A stretch of 32,035 nt of DNA, taken from positions 454-32,488 of the forward strand of contig DDGE01000039.1 of the NCBI GenBank assembly GCA_002337545.1. The letters are read 5' to 3'. This DNA is from Phycisphaerales bacterium UBA1910 (GTDB lineage Bacteria; Planctomycetota; Phycisphaerae; Phycisphaerales; UBA1924). Shown here in pieces: positions 1-7,262 of the stretch. Position numbers and translations under genes: made by a program. Under the pieces are notes generated by a model that saw nothing but the letters and a program-made list of their open reading frames with translations, had not been told where the DNA came from and searched no databases. Position 1 is the first letter of the stretch; the number at the start of each line of letters is the position of its first letter.

Positions 1-68
1 CATCGGTTTGCCCGATGTACCGCATCTGAGCGGTTTCGCTGAAAAGAACATAGACCCAGAAAACCAAA

Positions 69-140
69 CTCCTCCGGCTGGACTCGAACCAGCAACCTAG
101 CGGTTAACAGCCGCTCGCTCTACCATTGAGCTACGGAGGA
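69..140 (-). tRNA. tRNA-Asn (anticodon GTT)
   Basis: Read on the minus strand, the gene begins TCCTCCGTAGCTC and folds into a cloverleaf. The 7-bp acceptor stem is TCCTCCG/CGGAGGA, the anticodon stem AGCGG/CCGCT encloses the loop CTGTTAA with anticodon GTT, and the T arm is GCTGG-TTCGAGT-CCAGC. The discriminator base is G, and CCA is not encoded. No strong terminator is visible in the 68 bases between the tRNA and the left edge, which otherwise hold nothing I recognise. Confidence 0.96.
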
Positions 141-154
141 TCTGTTGAGGGATA

Positions 155-182
155 AGACTATCCCCAAACTCTGTTCGGTCAA
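155..182 (-). promoter_or_regulatory. candidate sigma70-type promoter of tRNA-Asn
   Basis: On the minus strand TTGACC (177-182) is followed after 16 bases by TAGTCT (155-160). Initiation would fall about 8-10 bases upstream of the mature tRNA 5' end at 140. The -35 match is good and the -10 match is partial. Confidence 0.5.
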
Positions 183-251
183 GCCCGTCGCCCTCTTCGA
201 TTTTCCTTTCGATTCCCACACAGAACCCTCATCCGTTCCAGTTCAGGACCG

Positions 252-265
252 TATAACCGGTTATG
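252..265 (+). promoter_or_regulatory. -10 box abutting the start codon of the secreted hydrolase (leaderless candidate)
   Basis: TATAAC (252-257) lies 5 bases before the ATG at 263. There is no Shine-Dalgarno sequence, and transcription starting about 6-7 bases after the -10 box would begin at the ATG itself. No convincing -35 is seen. Confidence 0.4.
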
Positions 266-1684
266 CAACGACGCTACCGCCTCCACTGGACCCTGCTCGC
301 ATGCTTTTTTACCCTCCCAGTATGTAATTCTGGCGTGCTGGCGCAGCCCTCCATTCCTTCGGATGACAAGCCGATCCAAATACAAGGGCGTCTGGCCCGA
401 TCCGGGCTGATCACGAGGAACCCCTCGCAGATTCCAGAGGACCTCAGTGGGCTCGTAATGCTCCGGGATCGCCTCGGGGTGGTCGCCGCACTCGATAGCA
501 GTTCCATTTCATCGCTGAACCGATTTGCTCGATCGATTGAATCGCCGATTGATGGTGACGAGCCCCCCCCGCTCTATCTCCAGTTCAGCCACGGGACCGA
601 TAGAAACACGCTCGGTATCTACCCCCAAACCGAAACAGTGATCCTTCAGACGCTAGACGCCCCAACGCAGGCATGGACGATCCGCCGGGAGGCGTTCGAT
701 CGGCTTGGGATATCGATTGACCCGACACATGTGTCTACTCCTGATTGGTTCGAATCCGCAGCCAATGCGCAGGAGACGACGATCCCACCGCCACATGTTC
801 AATCAGACCTGATTCTCGACAAACGCACCGTCCGGTCACGGATCAAGAACAACTTCCCAGCACTAACTCGCGAGGTCGGGAATGAGACCTTTCATGTGAG
901 ATTGCCCAAAGGCTTCGATCCGCTCACACCTTCTGGTGTTCTGGTGTGTATCAGCCCATCCCCGAGCGGGCGAATCCATGAAGCGTATCAACTCGCGTGC
1001 GATCAACTGGGGCTGATCGCCATCGGTGTGGACAACAACGGCAACAAGCGAGAAATCACTGATCGGCTGCAGAATCATCTCGATTCGATCGAGACTCTTG
1101 CGATGCACGCACGCATCGATAGAGATCGGATCTATCTCACGGGCATGTCCGGCGGGGGACGGTGCTCGGGAATCCTTCAGCTCGCTTTCCCGGAGCGTTT
1201 CGCGGGCGCAGTCCCGATCGTGGGGCTCGATACTTACCACAATGCCCCGACTGGAAAAGGCAACCAGTACTGGCCGAAGTCACTGGGAAAGCCAAGCAGC
1301 AGATGGATGAAACTGCTTCAGACACGGCGTATCCGATCGATCACGGGAACCGCGGATTTTAATGAGCCCGAGATGCTTATTCGCACTGAGCTCCTCAATC
1401 GCGATGGGGTCGATGCACAGATTGATGTTATCGAAGGGATGGCCCACTCCTATCCGAGCCAGAAGCAGTTCCGGGATGCTCTCCTCTGGGTGGATGAGCC
1501 CCGGCGAGAACAGATTGCGGAAGCCCGCGACGACGCACGCAATGTATTGCAAGAAACGAAGGGCAAGGACACGGGCATACCAGCGATCCGTCGCCGGCTC
1601 ATCGAGATCATGAAATCCGTCCCTTACACACCCGAGTCCTGGGAAGCCGCGTCTCGTCTCGGATACCCGCAACCGGACAACTGA
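263..1684 (+). CDS. secreted alpha/beta-hydrolase (esterase/depolymerase-like)
   Basis: A 473-residue protein with an N-terminal signal peptide: basic start MQRRYR, hydrophobic core, probable cut after VLA near residue 28. The first half (about 30-190) is unrecognised. The second half looks like an alpha/beta-hydrolase of the dienelactone hydrolase/PHB-depolymerase type. It has a nucleophile elbow GMSGGGR (Ser296), a possible acid residue in the GTADFNEPEM stretch, and a likely catalytic His395 in GMAHSYPS. It should act outside the cytoplasm; the substrate cannot be told. The start codon follows a -10-like box with no ribosome binding site. Its stop overlaps the first possible start of the next gene by one base (1684). 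The hydrolase fold call is fairly safe; the exact enzyme class is not. Confidence 0.8.
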   Translation: MQRRYRLHWTLLACFFTLPVCNSGVLAQPSIPSDDKPIQIQGRLARSGLITRNPSQIPEDLSGLVMLRDRLGVVAALDSSSISSLNRFARSIESPIDGDEPPPLYLQFSHGTDRNTLGIYPQTETVILQTLDAPTQAWTIRREAFDRLGISIDPTHVSTPDWFESAANAQETTIPPPHVQSDLILDKRTVRSRIKNNFPALTREVGNETFHVRLPKGFDPLTPSGVLVCISPSPSGRIHEAYQLACDQLGLIAIGVDNNGNKREITDRLQNHLDSIETLAMHARIDRDRIYLTGMSGGGRCSGILQLAFPERFAGAVPIVGLDTYHNAPTGKGNQYWPKSLGKPSSRWMKLLQTRRIRSITGTADFNEPEMLIRTELLNRDGVDAQIDVIEGMAHSYPSQKQFRDALLWVDEPRREQIAEARDDARNVLQETKGKDTGIPAIRRRLIEIMKSVPYTPESWEAASRLGYPQPDN

Positions 1685-1689
1685 TGCGG

Positions 1690-1704
1690 TATGCTTTGGG
1701 AATG
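1690..1704 (+). promoter_or_regulatory. -10 box abutting the preferred aminotransferase start (leaderless candidate)
   Basis: TATGCT (1690-1695) lies 6 bases before the ATG at 1702. It sits just after the upstream stop codon, so the aminotransferase could be transcribed from its own start as a leaderless mRNA as well as by read-through. Confidence 0.4.
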
Positions 1705-2898
1705 AGTGCACCGCCCCGATCCATCATCGCCGATCGATTCTCGCCGTTTGGCACGACCATCTTCGCTGAGATGACGGCGCTCGCCAATACGCATCGTGCC
1801 GTCAACTTATCGCAGGGATTTCCAGATTTCGATGGCCCGGAACTGGGCAAGAGGGCCGCGATCGATGCGATGAGATCCGGGCACAACCAGTATGCACCGC
1901 TCCCCGGAACGCCCGTGCTCCGCGAGGCCATCGCGGGGTGGGCATCACGGGTCAGCCGCATCGAATGCGACCCTGATCGCGAGATCACGGTCACGAGCGG
2001 GTGCACGGAGGCGATCGCGGCCACGATGCTCGGATTGCTGAACCCGGGAGACGAAGTTATCGTCTTTGAGCCCTACTACGACTCGTACCGCGCGTGCCTG
2101 GCGATGGCGGACGCGATCCCCCGGTTTGTCACCATGCGTCAGACCGAAAACGGATTCGCATACTCGTCTGAAGAGCTTGTTCACGCGTTTAGCGAACGCA
2201 CGCGTGCCGTGCTTATCAATACCCCGCACAACCCTACGGGAGCCGTGTTCTCTGAAGCTCAACTCGGCGAGATTGCGAACCTATGTGTAAAACATAATGC
2301 GATTGCGATCAGCGATGAAGTGTATGAGCGACTGGTCTATGACGAACACTCGCACCGATCCATCGCCACCCTCCCGGGTATGCGAGAGCGTACGGTGGTC
2401 CTCTCGAGTTCGGGCAAGTCCTTCTCCCTGACGGGGTGGAAGATCGGATGGGCGATTGCCCCGCCGGAGCTGACGGCTGGGATCCGCTCGGCCCACCAGT
2501 TCCTGACATTCGCCGTCGCGACCCCTTTGCAGCACGGCGTCGCGGCCCTCCTCAACGACGGCGAGCACCAGATTCAAGAACTCGTCAGCCATTACACCCA
2601 TACCCGATCGCTTCTAGGCGAGGCGCTCCAGGAACTCGGATTTGAGTTCTCCCCGCCGCAGGGTTCGTACTTCATCCTCGCGGATCACTCGCGTGTGACA
2701 GAGAAACTCGGGCTGAGCGGCGATGTCGATCTGTGCCGTTGGCTTCCTGAGCATGCCGGTGTCGCGGCGATCCCGCCCAGCGCTTTCTACTCGGACCCCA
2801 GGGATGGATCAAAGCTTGTCCGGTTTGCGTTCTGCAAAAAAACCGAAACGATCGATGAGGCGATCCGTCGGCTCCGCGCGGCGCTGAGCAACACATGA
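1702..2898 (+). CDS. PLP-dependent class I aminotransferase, kynurenine/methionine aminotransferase-like
   Basis: A fold-type I aminotransferase of 398 residues from the ATG at 1702; a start at 1684 would add six residues. The N-terminal motif NLSQGFPDFDGP is typical of the kynurenine-oxoglutarate/methionine aminotransferase (KAT/YbdL) branch. Other family marks are NTPHNPTG, the PLP phosphate-binding and Schiff-base region SSSGKSFSLTGWK (Lys239) and the C-terminal substrate-binding Arg in LVRFAF. It would move the amino group of kynurenine, methionine or aromatic amino acids to a 2-oxo acid in the cytoplasm. Tryptophan dioxygenase and kynureninase genes lie at 22133-24256, so a kynurenine role is possible but not proven. 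Its stop overlaps the next start as ATGA, so it is translationally coupled to glycerate kinase. Confidence 0.9.
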   Translation: MSAPPRSIIADRFSPFGTTIFAEMTALANTHRAVNLSQGFPDFDGPELGKRAAIDAMRSGHNQYAPLPGTPVLREAIAGWASRVSRIECDPDREITVTSGCTEAIAATMLGLLNPGDEVIVFEPYYDSYRACLAMADAIPRFVTMRQTENGFAYSSEELVHAFSERTRAVLINTPHNPTGAVFSEAQLGEIANLCVKHNAIAISDEVYERLVYDEHSHRSIATLPGMRERTVVLSSSGKSFSLTGWKIGWAIAPPELTAGIRSAHQFLTFAVATPLQHGVAALLNDGEHQIQELVSHYTHTRSLLGEALQELGFEFSPPQGSYFILADHSRVTEKLGLSGDVDLCRWLPEHAGVAAIPPSAFYSDPRDGSKLVRFAFCKKTETIDEAIRRLRAALSNT

Positions 2899-4079
2899 CG
2901 CCTATTCGCTTCCAACGCGGGTTGCCCGAGCGTGAGCAACGCGTCGCCACGGAAATCATCCGTTCGGTCCTCCGTGGCGCCGACCCCGCGCGTGCGATGC
3001 GTACGCACCTGTCTCACATGCCCAAGGACACACCGACACACATCCTCGCGTTCGGAAAGGCATCCATCGCGATGTGTGCCGGTGCGATGAATGCGTTGGG
3101 TTCAACATTCGCCCGGGCCACGGTCCTCGCGCCCGAGGCCAACACGCTCAACACCCAGTTCAAGAGCAAGCTTGTTGCCCTCTACCCTTGCGATCACCCG
3201 CTCCCGACCGAACGGAATATTGAGGCCACCAAGCAGCTGCTTGAGCACGCCCGTTCCATCCCGGACGACCATCGTGTCCTCGTCCTCATTTCGGGCGGGG
3301 CTTCTGCGATGCTGTGCCATCCCCAGCCCCGTGCCACTCTCGGGCAGATCCGACAGATCACCAAGGACATGCTCGCGCACGGATCGAGTATTCAGGAAAT
3401 CAACGCTGCGCGTTCGCCGCTTGAAACGCTCAAGGCGGGAGGACTCGCGAAGGAGTTGATGCATACCACGGATCGGTACTGCTTCCTCCTCTCCGATGTC
3501 ATCGGCAATGACCCGAGCATCATCGGATCGGGGCCGATGCACGACGCGTTCCCGCCTCGCACGCCTCATGTGATCGTCGCGAGCAACGCCAGCGCTCTGG
3601 ACGCAGTCGCCGCGTGGTGCGCGGGGGCCTCGATCAATTGTTTCCATATCGATCGCGGGGTGACGAGTGAATCCGCAGATGCTGGGCGATCGCTGGCTCA
3701 TCGCCTTGCGCGAGCGTCGTTCAACGCTCCCACCGCTGTCGCGATCGGTGGAGAATCTACTGTGAATACCCATGGTGCGGGGGGCATCGGAGGCCCAACT
3801 CTTGAGCTCACGCTGAGCGCATCGCTCGCACTTTCGGAGCACGACTTCGATTGGAGTGTCATCGGGTTCACAACCGACGGCATCGACGGGCCCAGCGGCG
3901 TCGCGGGGTGCGGGCTGACTGCCTCGATGCTCAACGCGCCGATCAAGCGACAGGGTATCGAGTCCTCGCTTCGACACCACGACACCCTCTCGATCTGTGA
4001 TACACTCGGGGCAACGATCCGCACGGGCCCAACGGGCACGAATGTCAATGATATCGCGATCGCGATCCGCTGGAACTGA
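2895..4079 (+). CDS. glycerate 2-kinase (MOFRL/GckA family)
   Basis: A 394-residue protein of the type II glycerate kinase family, which phosphorylates D-glycerate to 2-phosphoglycerate. Visible family blocks are AFGKAS near residue 55, LVLISGGASAM (about 127-137), the EINAARSPLETLKAGGLA stretch (usually NxVRxHLSxxKGGxLA), and a C-terminal MOFRL domain with TTDGIDGPSG and GTNVNDIAIA. The Ser-Pro-Leu-Glu form of the middle block departs a little from the usual sequence. It starts in a 4-base ATGA overlap with the aminotransferase and is followed after 21 bases by an FAD oxidoreductase. The order suggests handling of hydroxypyruvate, glycerate or amino-acid-derived carbon, but that is inference. 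Confidence 0.9.
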   Translation: MTPIRFQRGLPEREQRVATEIIRSVLRGADPARAMRTHLSHMPKDTPTHILAFGKASIAMCAGAMNALGSTFARATVLAPEANTLNTQFKSKLVALYPCDHPLPTERNIEATKQLLEHARSIPDDHRVLVLISGGASAMLCHPQPRATLGQIRQITKDMLAHGSSIQEINAARSPLETLKAGGLAKELMHTTDRYCFLLSDVIGNDPSIIGSGPMHDAFPPRTPHVIVASNASALDAVAAWCAGASINCFHIDRGVTSESADAGRSLAHRLARASFNAPTAVAIGGESTVNTHGAGGIGGPTLELTLSASLALSEHDFDWSVIGFTTDGIDGPSGVAGCGLTASMLNAPIKRQGIESSLRHHDTLSICDTLGATIRTGPTGTNVNDIAIAIRWN

Positions 4080-4100
4080 CGCACCCGCAACGAGGACACC

Positions 4101-5279
4101 ATGACGATCTCACTCTGGCAGCGCACACCCTCACACGAGACCGAGCAATGCGATGTTGCAATTATCGGCGCGGGGATCAGCGGGTTGTCCGCCGCACTCG
4201 AACTTGAATCTCGTGGAATCCGGTGCATCGTCCTGGAAGCAGATTACGCCGGATCGAAAGCATCCGGTCGCAACGCGGGGTATCTCATCCGGGGTGCCGC
4301 GGAAAACTACGCGCTCGCGAGTCAGAATCTCGGTCGCGATATGGCTCGGTATCTATGGGAATGGACCCAGCAGAACCTGATTGGTCTCAAACAACTCGGG
4401 CTCGAATCCACCCCGGGGTTCGCGCAACGCCCCTCGTGCGTCGTTGCGATCGGAGACCCCGAGCACTCCGAGCTGATCGAATCACATCGGCTCATGACGG
4501 AGGACGGTCTGCATGTCTCTCTGATCGAGCCCGGCAACGCACCAGATGACTCGCTCTGGCGTTCCGGCAAGCCGACCCTCGGATTGCTCAACCCAGAAGA
4601 CGCGGTTTGTTCACCGATTGATCTTGTGCAGCTCCTCGCGGCTTCGCTGTCCACAACCCCCGTGTTTGAGCACGCGGAGGTGTATCGGATTGAGGACGAT
4701 GGAAACCGGATCCGCATCCGGACCCGCCCGGTGGATGTCGTCTGCTCGCGTGTGCTAGTCTGCACGAACGCGTACGCGTCCGAGCTCATCCGCGATCTTG
4801 ACGGCATCATCACGCCCAATCGAGGACAAATGCTCGCGATCAAACCAGACGATCCGAGCGACGCGGATTTGGAGTTCGCGTATTACCTGAATCACGGGTC
4901 TGAATATGTCCGCGCGGCACCCGATGGGCAGATCATCTTCGGCGGTGCCCGCACATATCACGCAGAGCACGAGCAGACCAGCGCCGACGATGTCAGCGAT
5001 GAGGTTCAAGGACACTTGGAGCAGTTCGTCCGTGAACTCATCACGGAGAACTATCAGGTCACCGCCCGTTGGTCTGGGATCATGGGATTCTCGCCCGACG
5101 GAATGCCCATCGTCACACAAACAAAGGTTCACACACTCGACAACCCGAATGTCTGGTTCTGCGGCGGGCTGACCGGGCATGGCATGTCGATGGGGTACCA
5201 GACAGGGCGGCACGCGGCACGGGTTATGCTTGAGGACGAGCCCACCCGGTTCGGGCTCGACCGGTTCGCACAGGCGTAA
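4101..5279 (+). CDS. FAD-dependent oxidoreductase of the D-amino acid oxidase (DAO) family
   Basis: A 392-residue flavoprotein. The N-terminal dinucleotide-binding site is DVAIIGAGISGLSAA, with the ribose-binding Glu in VLEADYAGSKASG. The segment SGRNAGYLIRG resembles the SGRNGG block of PuuB/glycine-oxidase-like enzymes. The C-terminal half has the second FAD contact region GFSPDGMPIV and GGLTGHGMSMG. Such enzymes oxidise primary or secondary amines or amino acids to imines with oxygen; the substrate is not clear. It begins 21 bases after the glycerate kinase with GAGGA upstream, so it is probably the last gene of the same operon. No signal peptide is seen, so a cytoplasmic location is expected. 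Confidence 0.88.
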   Translation: MTISLWQRTPSHETEQCDVAIIGAGISGLSAALELESRGIRCIVLEADYAGSKASGRNAGYLIRGAAENYALASQNLGRDMARYLWEWTQQNLIGLKQLGLESTPGFAQRPSCVVAIGDPEHSELIESHRLMTEDGLHVSLIEPGNAPDDSLWRSGKPTLGLLNPEDAVCSPIDLVQLLAASLSTTPVFEHAEVYRIEDDGNRIRIRTRPVDVVCSRVLVCTNAYASELIRDLDGIITPNRGQMLAIKPDDPSDADLEFAYYLNHGSEYVRAAPDGQIIFGGARTYHAEHEQTSADDVSDEVQGHLEQFVRELITENYQVTARWSGIMGFSPDGMPIVTQTKVHTLDNPNVWFCGGLTGHGMSMGYQTGRHAARVMLEDEPTRFGLDRFAQA

Positions 5280-5429
5280 ACCCGAAAAGAATCCATGCAA
5301 CGGCGTGAATTTTCACCTGCGTCGGTGCAGTTTGAGTGGTTTACGCGACATTATGCCCTATTCTTGAGGTCCCCAGAGACAGGAAACAGATCGCCACGAA
5401 CGGCGTGCTGGGAACAAACGGAGAAGACT

Positions 5430-5654
5430 TTGGCCAAGCAAGACGACAAGTTCACCATGGATGCGATTGTGCTCGAAGCACTGCCCAACGCGATGTTTAA
5501 GCTCCGCCTGCCGAACGAGCAGCAGTCCGAGATCATCGGCTATGTCTCAGGCAAGATGCGTAAGCACTACATCCGTATCCTCCCGGGTGACACCGTCACG
5601 GTCGAGATCTCTCCCTATGACCTGACTCGCGCACGAATCACCTACCGCCGCTGA
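5430..5654 (+). CDS. infA: translation initiation factor IF-1
   Basis: A 74-residue S1/OB-fold protein. The blocks [31 protein letters not shown] and [14 protein letters not shown] are near-exact IF-1 signatures. The best start is TTG at 5430, giving [10 protein letters not shown]..., which restores the usual MAK N-terminus. GGAGA at 5420-5424 lies at good spacing. The ATG at 5457 would cut off the first nine residues. IF-1 binds the ribosomal A site on the 30S subunit during initiation. The gene appears monocistronic: 150 bases separate it from the upstream oxidoreductase, and a terminator follows. No clear promoter was found in 5280-5429. Confidence 0.96.
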   Translation: MAKQDDKFTMDAIVLEALPNAMFKLRLPNEQQSEIIGYVSGKMRKHYIRILPGDTVTVEISPYDLTRARITYRR

Positions 5655-5721
5655 TGTCTACGACGAGCACCTTGGTGCCCGGGTCCTAACCAGATCAGTT
5701 TCAAAGCAAACGGCCAACGAA

Positions 5722-5766
5722 TAAGGACTGAACTCCTATGACAGAGGTTCAGTCCTATCGCTTTTG
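5722..5766 (+). terminator. intrinsic terminator after infA
   Basis: The arms AGGACTGAAC (5724-5733) and GTTCAGTCCT (5747-5756) form a 10-bp perfect stem with a 13-base loop, followed closely by CGCTTTT. It lies 68 bases after the infA stop and ends its transcript. The dehalogenase gene converges from the other side. Confidence 0.85.
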
Positions 5767-5808
5767 CTCAGCTCACGCTGGCAGTCGGGTTTCGTTGTCA
5801 GGTCGGCG

Positions 5809-6612
5809 CTATGACATCGCGATCAATCGATCCGACGCTGCCCCAAGCTCGGGCACATGGATCTCCGGTTCAGGCGCGAGCGGGTAGAGCTGCGCCCCGG
5901 GTCGGGCGAGGAATGCTCCACGCCAACCTGCCCACAACGCCCCAGCGATGTCCCAACCGTGCGCCGCTACGAGCATGCACTCGTGTGGCTCAAGCCCGAG
6001 TTTTCGGGCGGCCCAGGCGTACACATGCTGATGAGGCTTATACATCTGAACATCTTCTACGCTCAGACGCGATTCGAACATATCCGTCAGACCAGCATTC
6101 GCCATCTGGGCCTCAACGCCCCCGTTCGATGAGTTCGTCAGGGTCACCATGCGGAAACCTGCGGCCTTGAGGCGTTCGAGCCCTTTGCGCACATCGGGAT
6201 GTGGCGGGAGCGAGCGGATGGGCATGATCGCGTTCTTGGATTCGGATTCGCTGAGTTCGATCCCGTTGTTGCGGGCCACCATCCGAAGTGTTGCGGCGCC
6301 GATGACCCCGAAATCCTCGTACTGCCCACCTGCCGAGGAAACGAGTGAGTATTGCAGCATGGTGGTAAACCAAAGCGAGAGCAGGTCTTCACGCCCGCCG
6401 AGCGCATCTGCGACACTCTTCTTCATTGAAGTCAGGTCGAGCAAAGTCTCATTGACATCGAAGAACAGACACTTTGGTCGCGTCATCGGGTGCTCCTGTG
6501 GTTCATGTGTGGTGCGCAGCGCACCGTGGGCAAGGGCTGAGGTCGAGCTGACCGCGGCGCCTGCAGCCGAGTATGCGAGAAAGCGTCGTCGATTAAGGCC
6601 GTCGTGTTTCAT
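5809..6612 (-). CDS. haloacid dehalogenase type II-like HAD hydrolase with Tat signal and an alternative internal start
   Basis: From the ATG at 6612 the protein has 267 residues and opens with a twin-arginine signal, NRRRFLAYSAAGAAVSS (residues 7-23). The HAD core follows: nucleophile Asp52 in FFDVNETLLD, motif II TLTNSSNG, motif III Lys in YKPHQHVYAW and the acidic loop AAHGWDIAGA. The LQYSLVSSAGGQYEDF segment is typical of L-2-haloacid dehalogenases, which hydrolyse 2-haloacids to 2-hydroxyacids. A second in-frame ATG at 6486 has a near-ideal AGGAG six bases upstream and would give a 225-residue cytoplasmic enzyme of normal family length. The ATG at 6612 has only a distant AGGA, and a GTG at 6645 is also possible. 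Two products, exported and cytoplasmic, are therefore conceivable. Dehalogenase activity itself is family inference. Confidence 0.85.
   Translation of the reverse strand: MKHDGLNRRRFLAYSAAGAAVSSTSALAHGALRTTHEPQEHPMTRPKCLFFDVNETLLDLTSMKKSVADALGGREDLLSLWFTTMLQYSLVSSAGGQYEDFGVIGAATLRMVARNNGIELSESESKNAIMPIRSLPPHPDVRKGLERLKAAGFRMVTLTNSSNGGVEAQMANAGLTDMFESRLSVEDVQMYKPHQHVYAWAARKLGLEPHECMLVAAHGWDIAGALWAGWRGAFLARPGAQLYPLAPEPEIHVPELGAASDRLIAMS
6484..6497 (-). promoter_or_regulatory. strong internal ribosome binding site in the dehalogenase gene
   Basis: On the minus strand AGGAG (6493-6497) is followed after CACCCG by ATG (6486-6484), in frame and directly after the Tat signal and linker. It is one of the best Shine-Dalgarno/start pairs in the window and decides whether a leaderless-of-signal, cytoplasmic form is made. 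Confidence 0.6.
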
Positions 6613-6744
6613 CAGGTGGAAATTTCCTAGCGGAGAGATGTGCACCCATCATCCAACCCACGAATCACGAAAGGTATTTCATAGATGCTGATTTTCTGCA
6701 CGATCCGAACCAGCTCTACAACTTCTGAACGATTCGAAGCCTGA

Positions 6745-7122
6745 TTAGTCCGGAACCGATTCAAGAACGCAATCGGTGTGAGTCGCGTCCGCTGCAGCTT
6801 GGCGGGCCTTGAAATCGCGCCCCCACGCTTGCATCTGAACCAGTATCGGCTCAAGGGTCCGACCGTAGTCCGTGAGTTCATACTCGACGCGCGGCGGCAC
6901 CTCCGCGAAGACATGCCGATCCAGGACACCGTCAGCTTCGAGTTCGCGGAGTTGGAGGGTGATCATCCGCTCTGTCGCGTTGGGTGTGAGGCGACGAAGC
7001 TCACCAAACCGCTTCCGACCGCTGAGCAGGTGGCACACGAGGATGGGTTTCCAGCGTCCACCGATCACGCTGAGCGTAGCTTCCACATCACATCCGGTTT
7101 TCCAGTTGTACTTTCTCGCCAT
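6745..7122 (-). CDS. HxlR-family winged-helix transcriptional regulator
   Basis: A 125-residue MarR/HxlR-type regulator. The signature runs from Cys11 in KTGCDVEATLSVIGGRWK, through LLSGRKRFGELRR and the recognition helix TERMITLQLRELEADG, to the wing VPPRVEYELTDYGRTL. Cys11 matches the conserved N-terminal cysteine used for electrophile or oxidant sensing in YodB/HypR-type members. The gene is divergent from a quinone reductase (7263) across 140 bases, the classic layout for a regulator that represses its neighbour and itself until oxidised or alkylated. AAAGG lies about nine bases before the ATG. The family call is secure; the inducer is inferred. Confidence 0.93.
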   Translation of the reverse strand: MARKYNWKTGCDVEATLSVIGGRWKPILVCHLLSGRKRFGELRRLTPNATERMITLQLRELEADGVLDRHVFAEVPPRVEYELTDYGRTLEPILVQMQAWGRDFKARQAAADATHTDCVLESVPD

Positions 7123-7168
7123 TTCCGTGGGCCTTTGTCAAAAATCTTCATACTTACATTTTTGCGGG

Positions 7169-7188
7169 TACTTGTCGCAATCAAAGTA
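7169..7188. promoter_or_regulatory. candidate HxlR operator between the divergent genes
   Basis: The imperfect dyad TACTT (7169-7173) N10 AAGTA (7184-7188) sits midway between the regulator and quinone reductase starts. A third copy, ATACTT, lies at 7150-7155. The size and the TACT/AGTA ends resemble operators known for YodB/HypR-like regulators. A minus-strand TTGCGA with TAAGTA 18 bases later could be the regulator promoter and would overlap the dyad. Confidence 0.4.
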
Positions 7189-7262
7189 TAGCCGTAAGTT
7201 TGTGGGTTCTGCAACACAAACCGGGCCATTTTGCCCTGAGCACCAACGCAAGGAGCACACAC

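Noticed and set aside
3102..3980. A 292-codon minus-strand frame within the glycerate kinase gene
   Set aside because: It is a mirror of the kinase coding sequence, with no motifs, signal or ribosome binding site.
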